Assembly (NCBI GenBank): GCA_031216915.1
Contig: CM062289.1
Location: forward strand, 19,136,520-19,200,519
Source of the DNA: Pictodentalium vernedei
Taxonomy: Eukaryota; Mollusca; Scaphopoda; Dentaliida; Dentaliidae
Direction: 5' to 3'
DNA length: 64,000 nt
The number at the start of each line of letters is the position of its first letter. The first letter of the stretch is position 1. The position numbers and the translations under genes are program-made. Below are positions 32,087 through 42,504 of the stretch, one piece after another. The notes below the pieces were generated by a model, which saw nothing but the letters and a program-made list of their open reading frames with translations, ran no database searches and had not been told where the DNA came from.

Positions 32087-32803
32087 GCTCGGTCGTTCAT
32101 CAGTCACCTTGTTCCGCAACTAACGCAAGTTGTAAATAAAATATAAAAGGACGAATATTAATGAATATTTACACATGAATGTGATTTATAAATATCAAAA
32201 AATTGCTAATGAACAACCAGCCCCACCTCACGTACATTTCTTCAATGGACTATTAGCACAAATTGAGGCGACTTTTTACGCACTAGGGCCCTGTGGAAAT
32301 TTCTTAAATAAATTTCTTCTCCAGGAGCGGCATTCTAGATACCAGCAACCCTGTGAATTTTCCGTAGTACATTTCATTTAAGTAAATTCAGTCGCCATTC
32401 AGAAACCTACAGGTCCCAGTAATAATGGAATTTCTGTAGTACTTTTTTAAATGACTGGTACAACGCATAACCCCGCAGAAAAGTACACATGCACTGGTTT
32501 AGTGTTATGTTCTAATCGATTAACTATAAGCACTTTGTACGGAAATCCAGTACAGGTTACGATAAAACGGCACAATATAAATTAACTTCATAATCCCGCA
32601 TCTTTTTCTAGTCAGATATGATAATCTAGATGTGACAGATCTACACCCAAAGCTATAAGACAGCACTATAATAACCCTGAGGTCAAGAAGAAGAGATTAC
32701 CTCAAACATAGAACAGTTCCACCCAAATTGGTACAACATTGTTAATTACGCTTCAGACTACATAACGTTGTTCTACAAAAATATGACGGACTGGAAAAGG
32801 AAA
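32087..32803. other. intergenic sequence, nothing firm
   Basis: It contains loose complementary words (TTTCCGTAGTACATTTC and AATTTCTGTAGTACTTTTTT) that may be an eroded element. There is no gene-like frame with a recognisable family. Confidence 0.35.
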
Positions 32804-33360
32804 TACACAAAACGACACACGCGTGTGAATTGGTTAATCGGTATGGCACGAGTGCCAGTGCGGAAGGATAAAACGAGAGGCCATAGGCCTCGAGTTTTAT
32901 CTTTCCGCGATGGCGCAAGTTCCATATCGATTAACCCATTCACACGCATGTGTCGTTATGTGTTCATTACCCACCTTCACGTCTGTAAAAACAATTATTA
33001 GAAGGACACTCAGCAATTCATTTGACATCTATCAACAAAAAAAACCCACATTTTATGGCCAACCAAATTTGCGAGGGGAACCCGTATTACTATTTCGTCC
33101 CCTGAGTTCCAATGTGCCTACTGGTACACAGAACACATTGAAACTCAGGGGACGATTTTCAGCTATCACTAGCGATTCAAATTGTAATTGCGTTGCTCCT
33201 CTCGGATTTGTAGAAAATTCCAGTGAAATGTCACTTCTATTTAAAAATAGTCCGTCAACGATTTCTGTTCCGTACATATGTGCGGAACAGATTTTCATTT
33301 TCCGCATGGTTTAGTGTTGCTGTAGATGGGGATTACAAAGAACATACATATTATAATAGT
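32804..33360. mobile_element. composite inverted-repeat element (copy 2)
   Basis: The foldback at 32804-32963 (ACACAAAACGACACACGCG to TGTGTCGTTATGTGT) is followed by ATTAGAAGGACACTCAGCAA, an extra segment, a partly deleted family P palindrome at 33095-33155, and the end region TCGGATTTGTAGAAAATTCC, GTCAACGATTTCTGTTCCG and TTTTCCGCATGGTTTAGTG. It retains more internal sequence than copy 1. Confidence 0.8.
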
Positions 33361-33858
33361 TAAACCCCTGCATTGTGCAGTTCCATAAAAAGTGTCGGAA
33401 AATTAATAACGCTGTAACGTTGTTGGCGATTGAAGGTCGGAAAACGTCAATATTGCATTTCACTGCATAAAGTTTAAATCAAGGGAACTTTCAGCACTCA
33501 TGGTTCTAAAAAACAAGATGAATAAATTTTCAAAATCTGACGTCAAAAACTGGAGATGTGACGTCACTACTGACAGGCGTTGTCCACTCCCACCTGCTGA
33601 CAGTCTTACCCTAAAGTTACATGACAAATCATTATAACAATACAACAGATGTAAAGAGGAATCGATTAGTTGCCTCCATACACCTTCTCCTAGTTGTTGG
33701 GCCCCTCGGTGATGAACGATGAACGTGTTTTGTTGGATGACTTCTGGAAATTAGCTTGCGATTTCAAAAGTAGTTCGTTTTGGTATCTGTTTTTGAAACA
33801 ATTGGGCTTCAATATTTGAATGCATACTGCTTCCTGTAATAAATTCTGTCTAACAGTT
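33361..33858. other. intergenic sequence, nothing recognised
   Basis: No tandem repeat or element end. Frames are short and overlapping. Confidence 0.35.
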
Positions 33859-33872
33859 TTATCAACATAACA

Positions 33873-34242
33873 GGGAGCACGATGGCTCAGTGGTAGACTG
33901 TTGGACCTCTGTGCTAGAGGTCCCGAGTTCGATCCCCGTCCGGGGCGACCCACGTGCTGTCCTTGGGCAAGGCACTTTATCCCGGTTGCCTACATGGGGG
34001 CACGATGACGCCGTGTACTAAGGCGTACTGCACGTCGATGGTGCATATGTCTTCAACTGCTGTAACCCTGCTTGAAGGAGCTTGAACAGAGTTAGAAGGT
34101 TGAGGAGCTGACAGTTGCTCGTCGATGCTAGGTGGTTCTCTTCGGGTACTCCGACGTCCTCCACCCGAAAAACTGTCATGGTCACGATTAGCCATAATTG
34201 TGCATAAGTATGTGACCTTAAACACCAATAAATAAATAAATA
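33873..34242 (+). mobile_element. full-length tRNA-headed SINE with perfect 14-bp target duplication
   Basis: It starts GGGAGCACGATGGCTCAGTG (A-box position), has GAGTTCGATCCCCG (B box) and TCCTTGGGCAAGGCAC, then the common body, then TATGTGACCTTAAACACC with an AATAAATAAA tail. TTATCAACATAACA occurs at 33859-33872 and again at 34243-34256, directly outside both ends. This is the clearest recent insertion in the window. Confidence 0.95.
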
Positions 34243-34358
34243 TTATCAACATAACACAATGTGCTAGTTTACTTGGCATCAATTGATTGTTTTCTTGACT
34301 TAAGAAAAACACATGTCACGGCAGCGAATCTGCTACGCGTACTTGAATTATAGACATA

Positions 34359-34490
34359 ACACTCTAAAATCAGTTGGGTTAAAAATTAACCCAAATCAAA
34401 TGGGTTGAGTGCATATGAACCCAGTTGGGTTCATATTCACTCAACTCAGTTGATTTGGCCTAATTTTTAACCAAACTGATTTTAGAGTGT
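34359..34490. mobile_element. 132-bp inverted-repeat MITE
   Basis: It runs from ACACTCTAAAATCAGTTGGG to the mirrored AACTGATTTTAGAGTGT. The arms match along most of their length (GGGTTAAAAATTA against TAATTTTTAACC), around a centre of ATGAACCCAGTTGGGTTCAT. No coding. Confidence 0.85.
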
Positions 34491-34879
34491 ACAATAAAGT
34501 TAAAACCCAGTAAGGAACACATTCTTTACATCCTTCCGTTCAGCACGAACATAATGTGACATTTACTGAAAAACTGAAAAATGAACCCCCTGCTAAGAAA
34601 AGGACACTACGCTATACATTTAGCCTATCGGGGGATTTGCGGTGGTGCCCTGAACGGCGGGGACCCCTGTTAGTATCAGTAACCGAAAATTGTGTCACCA
34701 TGGACTGCTGCTCGGAAATATCTTGAACCTCTATTTTCCCCGACCACCGTCTGTACCTAACTCTCTGTCACACAGTTGCAGAACTGTTGCACCCCCACCC
34801 CGACCAAATGTCTGTACCTAACACTATGTCACTCAACTCTATCTTATTACCTCCCACTGAAACCTGCAAATCAATGTCC
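34491..34879. other. intergenic sequence, nothing firm
   Basis: Part of it may be LINE 3' UTR continuing into the next feature, but I cannot place a boundary. Confidence 0.3.
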
Positions 34880-35135
34880 AAAGGATGAGATCTCTTCTTT
34901 CACTTTATTTTATTTTCTTTACATTATTTATTTGTTTGTTCATTTTTTATTTTTTATTTTAAAACGGGAATGGTGGGAAGACAGCCATTAGTGGCTTCGC
35001 CATCTCGCTGTTGTGCAACCATGCATGTAGTTGTTAATAATGTTACCTCTTTCTACATTTTTTGTTTTTAACTGTAGTCCTACTAAATAAATAAATATAT
35101 AAATAAATAAGTCAATCGATCAATCAATCAATTAG
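34880..35135 (+). mobile_element. LINE 3' end, same family as the minus-strand LINE at 17835-25849
   Basis: TTTTAAAACGGGAATGGTGG, GAAGACAGCC and AGTGGCTTCGCC match the minus-strand LINE 3' UTR (GGCGGGAAGACAGCC at 22184-22170, then AGTGGCTACACC after the foldback). It ends CTACTAAATAAATAAATAT with a TCAATCAATCAA tail. 5' truncated; no coding part. Confidence 0.55.
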
Positions 35136-35153
35136 TGTGTTTTGGGGTTATAT

Positions 35154-35999
35154 TCTAATATATAAATGCGAATGTCTGTTCTATCTCTCTCGCTCTCTCT
35201 ATCTTTGTTTCGGTGAACCTCTCCGTTTCTCGAACGATCGATCTCAAATTATCTACACGGGGGTAAATCGTCCCAGCGAATAACATGGGATGGGTACCGT
35301 GCCCGTGCGGGGTGACCTTGAAACTGATGACCTTGAGCTTTTATTTCGAAAACGGCTGGGCCGATCGGGCTAAAATGTCATATGTGCGGGTATATTGACC
35401 CATCGATCATTTTGACTTTATCGGAGTGCCCGTGCGGGGTGACCTTGACCTTGAAGTTGGTGACCTTGACCTTTTATTTCGAAAACAGTTATATAAATGC
35501 GAATGTCTGTTTCTCTCTCCCTCTCTCTCTATCTTTGTTTCGAGTTAACTCCTCCGTTTCTCGACCGATCGATCTCAAATTTTGGACACGGGAGTAATTC
35601 GTCCCTGCGAGTAACATGAGATGGGTGCCGTGCCCATGTGGGATGACCTTGACCTTGAAATTGATGACATTAACCTTTTATTTCGAAAACGGCTGGGCCG
35701 GTCGGGCTAAAATTTCACATGTGCGGGTATATTGACCCATCGATCACTTTGACTTTATCGGGGTGCCCGCGCGGGGTGACCTTGACCTTGAAATTGGTGA
35801 CCTTGACCTTTTATTTTGAAAACGGCTGGGCTGATCGGGCTAAAATTTCATATGTGCGGGTACATTGCGGGGTGACCTTGACCATGACCTTGAAATTGGT
35901 GACCTTGACCTATTTCGAAAATGGCTGAGCCGGTCATATCTGAGGGTATATTGATATAACCATCTTCTCCCGTGCAACGCCGGGTATTCACCCGCTAGT
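35154..35999 (+). mobile_element. Helitron-like non-autonomous element
   Basis: It begins TCTAATATATAAATGCG and ends with a short hairpin CGGGT-attc-ACCCG immediately followed by CTAGT, matching the 5' TC and 3' hairpin-CTRRT rule of Helitrons. The interior is about three diverged copies of a roughly 200-330-bp block with GTGACCTTGACCTTG, TTTCGAAAACGGCTGGGC and TGTGCGGGTATATTGACCC. No Rep/helicase frame. The expected A/T insertion flanks are not clearly met on the left. Confidence 0.7.
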
Positions 36000-36176
36000 A
36001 TATATATATATATATTCTCCATTATGTATCTGTAAAAAATGTATGAGTCGAACTCTTGTTTTTAAGGCAATATCCCCATTACCTCGAGTCGAGATGAATC
36101 ATTAAAACCAAGAGAGAGACTCGAATACAACATTTTGTTCATAAACACAATGGTGATGATGGATTTAACCTAAAAT
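36000..36176. other. TA-rich spacer
   Basis: It starts with a TATATATATATA run adjoining the Helitron-like end. Nothing else recognised. Confidence 0.3.
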
Positions 36177-36903
36177 CAGGGACGTGGCAACAGGGGTGGG
36201 GGTGGGGTGGGGGTGGGAGGTTTCAACCCCCCCCCCTCCCCAATCCTGGCAAGAATGTCCTATAGTTGGAAATTCGGAGGGCAAGTAGTTGTAAAGTCCA
36301 TCTATCTGGATTTTAGAGCTTCTTTGGTGATGCTGATGTCTCCTTTACATCCCAAAATCCCAATTCGGCTTCAAATCGGCAAAAGTTCCAACTGTTACTA
36401 TTTACAACTACAGTGTACGCAATATCGAGCTTCATAAGTATGCATGATGTCAATCGGTACGAGATTTCTATAGTACGTTTAATTATCGTAATAAAAAAAA
36501 TCCTCGAAATGCACTTCAGGAAATTCACATCACGTAAAATCATTCACAGTTACAAAATGATGAAACATCGAAAATTGATCATTCCTGTATAAGATCTGAT
36601 TTAATGTTAGGACAGTGTGAATTGTTCAAAGTTCTCAGCTTGAGCATTTGTTTAGCACATATTCAATTCCCAGAATAATACCAAATAATAATAACCTGAT
36701 AATTCTATCATAAATGTGTTGGCATTTCAGTTACTAGAATCAATTTCATCCCCTTTCCTGGCTTCATTTTCAAAATATTTCTCGATAGTGAATTTCCAAC
36801 TATGGGGAGGGGCCGGGAGGGGGTTTCCCTCTCCCGGTGTCTCCCCCTAGTTTGAAATTCACTGCCATACACCCCCAATCGGAAACCTCTAGCCACGTCC
36901 CTG
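36177..36903. mobile_element. hAT-like non-autonomous element, 727 bp
   Basis: Terminal inverted repeats CAGGGACGTGGC (36177-36188) and GCCACGTCCCTG (36892-36903). The flanking 8-mers CCTAAAAT and CCTACAAA agree at six of eight positions, as expected of an old hAT 8-bp duplication. The interior (TTACTATTTACAACTACAGT, GCTTCATAAGTATGCAT, ATTTAATGTTAGGA) is shared with 61590-62172. It contains a G/C-rich paired stretch at each end and no transposase. Confidence 0.75.
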
Positions 36904-36919
36904 CCTACAAACCTCATCT

Positions 36920-37084
36920 CTATTTTTCTAAAACAAAAAAAATCAACAAAACCATATTCTGTGCCCCCCCCCCCCCCACCCCCCCCCCTTCGATGCGTGA
37001 GCTCGTGTGGGGGTGTCATGAGATGGTTTTGTTGATTTTTTAGGAAAAATAAATAAAATACTAATTTGCGATCGTGTCCGTTGA
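36920..37084. mobile_element. subfamily B-like foldback with C-runs
   Basis: TTTTTCTAAAACAAAAAAAA, CAACAAAACCATATTCTGTG, C-runs, GCGTGAGCTCGTGTGGG, TGAGATGGTTTTGTTGAT and TTTTTTAGGAAAAATA form a degenerate palindrome related to the subfamily B MITEs. The ends are not TTAA-bounded. Confidence 0.55.
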
Positions 37085-37322
37085 TTAATCCTTTACCTAA
37101 CATAAAAAGCAGACGATACTTGCAAACAAAATTAATTTTTTCATTTTTTTGTCTCAAAAACAGGTTATGAAGCCTCATTGGAACGAGCTCGACGAGCTCG
37201 TTCCAAAGAGGGGTCATAGCCTATGTTTTTGAGACAAAAAATGAAAAAATAATGAAAATTAATTGGCGATTTTTGTGAATAGCGCTGGCTCGTTTTGGGC
37301 GTTACATTGGGTAAAGTGTTAA
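37085..37322. mobile_element. TTAA-type palindromic MITE, subfamily A
   Basis: From TTAATCCTTTACCTAAC to GGGTAAAGTGTTAA with core GGAACGAGCTCGACGAGC and TTTTTGAGACAAAAAATG arms. 238 bp. A second GGGTTAA follows at 37324-37330. Confidence 0.85.
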
Positions 37323-37482
37323 AGGGTTAACTAGCATTTGAATTTCTGATTTCCTTTTCAGATTTATTGTCGTTTCGATCGAAATTGTTATGTATCTTCC
37401 TTGAACTTGAGATAAACTTAGTAAGCGCGTACATGCAGACAAGACTGATAAACTTAACACTACAACTGCGAGGTGTTCCAAT

Positions 37483-37885
37483 GGGGGGCGCGGTGACGTT
37501 GCGGTAACCGGTTCTCGTCAGATCACCGAAGTTAAGCAACGTCGAGCCCGGCTAGTCCTCGGATGGGTGACCGTCTGAGCGATCGATTCGGACTCCCGCG
37601 TTGTGTCCTTGGGCAAGGCACTTAACCCCGATTGTCCACATGGGGCACGATGACGCCGTGTACTAAGGCGTACTGCACGTCGATGGTGCGCATGTCTTCA
37701 ACCAATCTAACCCTGCCTGTGCTGCAGTGCGGAATTATGAGATGTTGGGGAGCTGGCAGCTGCTCGTCGTTGCTCGGAGGTTCTCTCCGGGTACTCCAGC
37801 TTCCTCCACCCGTAAAACTGTCACCGACACGATATGACCTTGGCTGTTAATGTGTTGTTATACCCTAATAAAAAAAAATTAAAAA
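37483..37885 (+). mobile_element. 5S rRNA-headed SINE (plus orientation)
   Basis: GGTAACCGGTTCTCGTCAG, ATCACCGAAGTTAAGCAACG and CTCGGATGGGTGACCGTC are the 5S-derived head. TCCTTGGGCAAGGCACTTAA and the common body follow, ending GGCTGTTAATGTGTTGTTA with an A-rich tail. It would be transcribed by RNA polymerase III from the internal 5S promoter. Confidence 0.9.
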
Positions 37886-37934
37886 AAGGTTGTTTCAGTT
37901 TGAATGCTTCCATAATAAGGTAGTCGGATTTGGC

Positions 37935-38885
37935 CAACCTTAACCCTTTAACCGCGGCACATAATGATTCAAAAGATCAAGAAGGATCTTGACAACGATT
38001 CTGTGCTCAATAGTAAGCCAGTGTAGCTGAAATAAAATTGGACCTATAATATTATGACAGTTGTTTTGCCACTGGTTATTATTCTGACAGCCCAGTTCCG
38101 GATAGTCTGCAATATTGTCAATGAAGATTGATTGCAACCATTCAAAAGTGAGTTACAGTAATCTAATCAGCTGGTGATGAAGGAACGGACCAGTTGCGTG
38201 GCGACCTCCCCCCCCCCCCACCCCCACCCCCTCATTGATCACGGAACAAATGCTGGAGATATTTCGCAAATGGTGGTCTGTCCTGCAGAACTGCCTAATA
38301 TGCTTTTCTGCATTCAGGTTCCCGTCCATGAAATACCTCAGATTGAGAACCGCGGTCTTTGGCTGTATCATAATGCCCGCAACCTTGAGATGTAATTTGT
38401 CACATTTTTTTTTAACTAGGCATGACATTACCAAAGTATATGATCTCCGTTTTATCAGAATTAAGTTTAAGAAAGTTTGTTGTCATCTACTGTTTAATAT
38501 CGGAAACACTCTTTCCAATCGTGTTATTGTGGCCAGATTGGATTCTGCCACGAAATGCACTTAACCCTTTGAACACTAGTGGTATCTTCCATGTCAGTAC
38601 ACTCTCAGCAATTGGGAGAGTCCATATTTATTACTTAGAAGTAGACCAATTAATAATTTCGACGTGCAGCCTTGAGGCCCCACAAATTCACTTGGCAGCC
38701 AGCCAACTTAATGGAAGTATGACATCTCATGTTCCTGGACCGGAAAAGCGCCCTCTCGGGTTCAAATGTTAAAGCTTAGTGTCATAAGCATAGAAATGAA
38801 ATTTTAGAATGTGCTCTCGAATTATATTTCCAAACAGCAGGACGAAAATGGTATAGAGCAGGGGATCCAGTATAAACATATATCC
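37935..38885 (-). pseudogene. CR1/L2-like LINE reverse transcriptase fragment (dead)
   Basis: The minus strand reads GPLLYTIFVLLFGNIIREH then FHFYAYDT (38885-38773), where the catalytic YADD is changed to YAYD. After a 212-bp TTAA element it continues with VHFVAESNLATITRLE, NLILIKRR, the region around LRYFMDGNLNAEKHIRQFC, HLRNISSICSVIN, and finally ILFQLHWLTIEHRIVVKILL (about 38050-37985). The order matches the palm, thumb and C-terminal part of CR1/L2-type RT. Stops and frameshifts are present. Confidence 0.8.
38561..38772. mobile_element. TTAA-type MITE, subfamily C, inserted in LINE RT
   Basis: TTAACCCTTTGAACACTAG to CGGGTTCAAATGTTAA, 212 bp. LINE coding reads on directly from one flank to the other across a single TTAA (YDTKL then VHFVAES), giving an exact empty site. 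The interior has GGTATCTTCCATGTCAGT and TTCGACGTGCAGCCTTGAGG. Confidence 0.85.
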
Positions 38886-39404
38886 TTATTCATCAAATGT
38901 GTCCACGTTATTTTGGAGATGTGAAGAAACACAAATATCTCCAAGTGAAATGTGATATGCAAGTACGACTGGCCACCACACAAAAAATATCAAGGCTTAT
39001 CAACATATGTCTGAATGATCGTTATAAATTAATTTTCGCTAATAAATCACATCACCCACAGTATAGTAGATGTCCACGCACGCGTTTATCAGGTAATAAA
39101 AATCATCAGCAAAATTTTAATTAATGAAGCACCGGGTTGCTAATTAAGTTTTTGACAATTATTCCTGTAATTAATGTATGGAATCAAGTATTATTGCGTC
39201 CCTGGAAATATTGCCCACACTGGTAAGTGACCAATCCACGGGGGCCGTACTGTGAGAGAAAAAAATTACACTTTCATCTATTTGTCCAGGAAAAATATTT
39301 ACCGAATGATTTTGAAATGAGAATTAAATTATATCAATCTCCAACGAAAGTTTATTTGATTGGTGTTGAACATGCACAAATGGAAATTCGAAAAGCAATA
39401 TTCA
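38886..39404. other. intergenic sequence, nothing recognised
   Basis: A 75-residue frame at 38897-39124 has no family that I recognise and no splice context. Treated as unassigned. Confidence 0.35.
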
Positions 39405-39720
39405 AAATACCTGTAGTATTGGATTCGATTTCAAAATATCTGTATTGGATTCGATTTCAAAACACTTGTTTTGGATTCGATTTCAAAATACCTGCATTGG
39501 ATTCGATTTCAAAATACCTGTATTGGATTCGATTTCAAAATACTTGTATTGGATTCGATTTCAAAATATTGTATTGGATTCGATTTCAAAATACCTGTAT
39601 TGGATTCGATTTCAAAATACCTGTATTGGATTCGATTTCAAAATACCTGTATTGGATTCGATTTCAAAATACCTGTATTGGATTCGATTTCAAAGTACCT
39701 GTACTGGATTCGATTTAAAG
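39405..39720. repeat. 26-bp minisatellite, about 12 copies
   Basis: The unit ATTGGATTCGATTTCAAAAT plus ACCTGT is repeated about 12 times with few changes. As 26 is not a multiple of 3, the repeat cycles through frames and generates three overlapping plus-strand ORFs of SISKYLYWIRFQN type, which I do not regard as genes. Confidence 0.92.
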
Positions 39721-39734
39721 TTTTAGAAATGATC

Positions 39735-39984
39735 TTAACCCTTTACCCAACGCAGACGATATCAAAATTTACTATTTTAAATATGATTTTTTTTAAATTT
39801 TTCAAAACATTTCAACAAAACCATATCATGTGACCCCTCATTGGAACGAGCTCAACGAGCTCGTTCCAATGAGGGGTCACATGATATGGTTTTGTTGAAA
39901 TCTTTTGAAAAATAATATTTTTTCAACTGCTCAGTTTGCATATTACGCGGGCGGTTGCGGGCGATTCGTTAGGTAAAGGGTTAA
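39735..39984. mobile_element. TTAA-type palindromic MITE, subfamily B (best copy)
   Basis: 250 bp from TTAACCCTTTACCCAACGCA to ATTCGTTAGGTAAAGGGTTAA with intact TTAA flanks. Arms TTTCAACAAAACCATATCAT and their mirror; centre GGAACGAGCTCAACGAGC. This is the cleanest subfamily B reference. Confidence 0.92.
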
Positions 39985-40295
39985 TGCACAAATAAATCCT
40001 TCGAATTATAAAATACTCATACGAAGCAATAAAATAATAAAACTTTGTAATTGGTAGAGGTCTTCATTCAAAAACCAATACGCAAACAAATTATTCTTAG
40101 TTAAGCATCTAATAAAGATAAACAAGTGGCAACGCTGCCGGTATCCCCAGCCAAGAAGTGGTTTACCAACCAGAAATCATAAAAATTGAAATTTTCTAGT
40201 GGACAAAACCCGTAACACTTCTAAAGTTCACAACCAGGAACCATAAAATTAAATTTTTTTAAGTCGAAAAATCTCTAAAAAGACCCATAGCACTA
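39985..40295. other. intergenic sequence, nothing recognised
   Basis: AT-rich, no element ends. Confidence 0.3.
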
Positions 40296-40374
40296 CGTCC
40301 CCTGAGTTCCCATGTGTTCTATGTGCCTACTGGCTGCCTACTGGCACATAGAACACATGGGAACTCAGGGGACG
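40296..40374. repeat. family P palindrome with matching changes in both arms
   Basis: CGTCCCCTGAGTTCCCATGT and the mirrored ACATGGGAACTCAGGGGACG. Other copies read TTCCAATG and CATTGGAA. Here both arms carry the corresponding change, and the centre TGCCTACTGGC is partly duplicated. Confidence 0.92.
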
Positions 40375-41028
40375 ACTAGAACAAATGATTGGACAAAACC
40401 CGTTACTTGTGAATATCCTTTACCCCATGATTGTCCATTAGCATACCAGAGATCATTCAAATCTGAAATGCGCAGTACGAGATACAAAGGTCTAAAGTTA
40501 TTACGGACGGATGAACAGACGGACGGACGGACCCCATTTCTAGATCCCCGCAATCTTCTTTTTGGTGGAGGATAATTAAAGTTATTATAACAGTCCGCTG
40601 ATCTTGATTGTTGCATTCCACCGAGTTGACGAGACAACAAATCAATCTAGAGTGTGTGCCCAACATTTGTTTCAGTCCAATGATCAACTTGTACCCACGA
40701 TCCCCTTCCCGTCCACGAATGTCCAGGCCCTGGAATTATTACAGGCACGTAGCGACATCGGAGTGTGGATGTGTCCCCACATACGTAACCATCATACTTT
40801 TCAATAGCTGGAAATTCGAAGGTATAAATTCCAATAATTGGAAATTCAAAGAAATCAATTTCTTTCATGTTTTCAACTTTTCAGATTTTTCTGACCAGTC
40901 GATTTGAATTTTCAACCCGTGATCAATCTTTTCGATCAAATTCTCCAACATTTCCAATCAACAGACAAAATTTTCAGAAATTCTGGCTCAAATCTGTGAC
41001 CGGTCCGGTTTGTTGGATTAATCGTTCT
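40375..41028. other. unassigned sequence with hAT-like repeat words
   Basis: CAATAGCTGGAAATTCGAAG near 40802-40850 resembles the repeat at 43250-43345. The rest is not recognised. Overlapping frames on both strands are not supported. Confidence 0.35.
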
Positions 41029-41170
41029 GTTTCCCTTACAAAGAGGACGCTACACAAGGACTCTGGACTGACAGCGATTCAGCCAATACCTACTCCTTCC
41101 AACTGACAGCTAGTAGGTATTGGCTGAATCGCTGTCAGTCTATAGTCCTTGCGGTCAGTGTAAGGAAAAC
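41029..41170. repeat. 142-bp inverted repeat with 19-bp spacer
   Basis: GTTTCCCTTACA...CAAGGACTCTGGACTGACAG is mirrored by CTGTCAGTCTATAGTCCTTG...TGTAAGGAAAAC. The inner arms GCGATTCAGCCAATACCTAC and their complement match exactly. Probably a MITE. Confidence 0.85.
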
Positions 41171-41520
41171 TAATGGACCTATCGGGGGAAATGCATTTTT
41201 CTTGTGGATAAAATGACTAGTTTGAAGCCAGAAGGAGGCCTCAGAAACCATCTCAAGGGTTCAAAAATTAAAAACTTTCCCCGGAGGAGATACCCCGGGC
41301 CCCACAATTGAGAGGGTATTACTCTCCCCAAACTCGGGTCTACGGCCCCCGGGACATGCCTACCGTACGGCATTTCTTGCATGGACCGCAAACCAAGTTA
41401 GAGCTCTAAATGCACCCCCCCCCCCCCCTTAAAAACCCTCCAGCTGCGTCCCTGAGTTATTACCCCGGCTTCTCCGTATGTTCACCGGCCCTCACTGTTC
41501 ATACTACTACTATTACTGGT
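41171..41520. other. intergenic sequence with C-run
   Basis: A run of about 15 C near 41413 and an AGCTGCGTCCCTGAG phrase near 41440 that resembles the hAT-like termini. No gene supported. Confidence 0.3.
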
Positions 41521-41645
41521 TACCTAACATAACGGCCAAATCTGACAACCAAAATACAGCTTGTGACCCCTCATTGGAACGAGCTTTCCAGCCCGTTCCA
41601 ATGGGGAGGGCTTTACGTGTTTCTGAGGCAAGAAATAAAGACTCA
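41521..41645. mobile_element. diverged TTAA-type MITE, subfamily A remnant
   Basis: CTAACATAACGGCCAAATC, GACCCCTCATTGGAACGAGC, CCCGTTCCAATGGGGAG and TTTCTGAGGCAAGAAATAAA keep the order of subfamily A, but the ends are lost. Confidence 0.6.
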
Positions 41646-42504
41646 GTTATTCGGGGATTAGTTTTGTTAGGGTCTTCTTTTGATTTCTTTGTTTATTTAG
41701 TTTTTTCTCGTTTGTTTTTACAAGTTCCGTTTTCTTTTGGTGCTCGATAAAGAGACTGTCAGCCCTAATGCGACAAAGGACACCATCCTCGGTAGTATTT
41801 ACGTCACACAACCCGTTTCAGTCGTCGGATTCGACAGTTCAACAGTTCAACTGTTGATCCCTGCTACTGACTCCTTTGTCCTCAGTGCGGATAGTACAGT
41901 CAATAGTCGAATACAGAATGCTTACTTGGATCGCCGTTGGAAGGGAAACGCGGAACCTGAATAGGAATACAAAAACATGTCCTTCGAAAAAATCAGATAA
42001 GAAAGGGTTGCCCATGAGGAAATGCCTACTATTGGGTGAGAATGTATACAGTCATTGGTATCATGGATGTGTGCACCCACTCAAACACTGAACTAAAAAA
42101 ATCTGAATCCAGTCCCATTGAATTTTACATGTCTAGAACGCAAGATGACAAGAAATAGGAACGGCTGCAGTCTTATTCCCCACCTGATACAATACACGCA
42201 AGTCGCTTACGAAGTTGAACAAGTGTAAACATATTTCGAAATACCAGTGAGATGTTTTAACAGTAATCCATCTGTGACACAGATTCCCAACGTGTGACAT
42301 GGTGAGAGGTGACTGATGAGAATTTAGTGGGTGATGGGAACGGTGCCTTCGGAACTGTTCTGAATATTTGCTTTTAACATCTTACCGAAAAGACATTAAT
42401 CAAACCCGAATCACCGAGGGATGAGCAGTTCCGTTATTACTAATTGTTAACCCCTTGCGTTTTTATCCAACTCGTTGAGGCCTGGAAACATTAGTGAAAC
42501 TAAA
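41646..42504. other. intergenic sequence; one uncertain open stretch
   Basis: A frame open for 75 codons at 41737-41964 follows a T-rich tract, but it lacks an ATG start, a donor site and a recognisable family. Recorded as unassigned. Confidence 0.3.

Noticed and set aside
33873-33950. tRNA gene (also 4120-4193)
   Set aside because: The acceptor stem is not formed with the downstream sequence, and the segment continues into the shared SINE body with target duplications at the element ends.
37490-37580. 5S rRNA gene
   Set aside because: Only the internal promoter part of 5S is present and it is fused to a SINE body; the 5' and 3' ends of a real 5S gene are absent.
39227-39833. Three overlapping plus-strand frames rich in SISKYLYWIRFQN
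   Set aside because: A 26-bp minisatellite read in successive frames; simultaneous openness in three frames marks a by-product.
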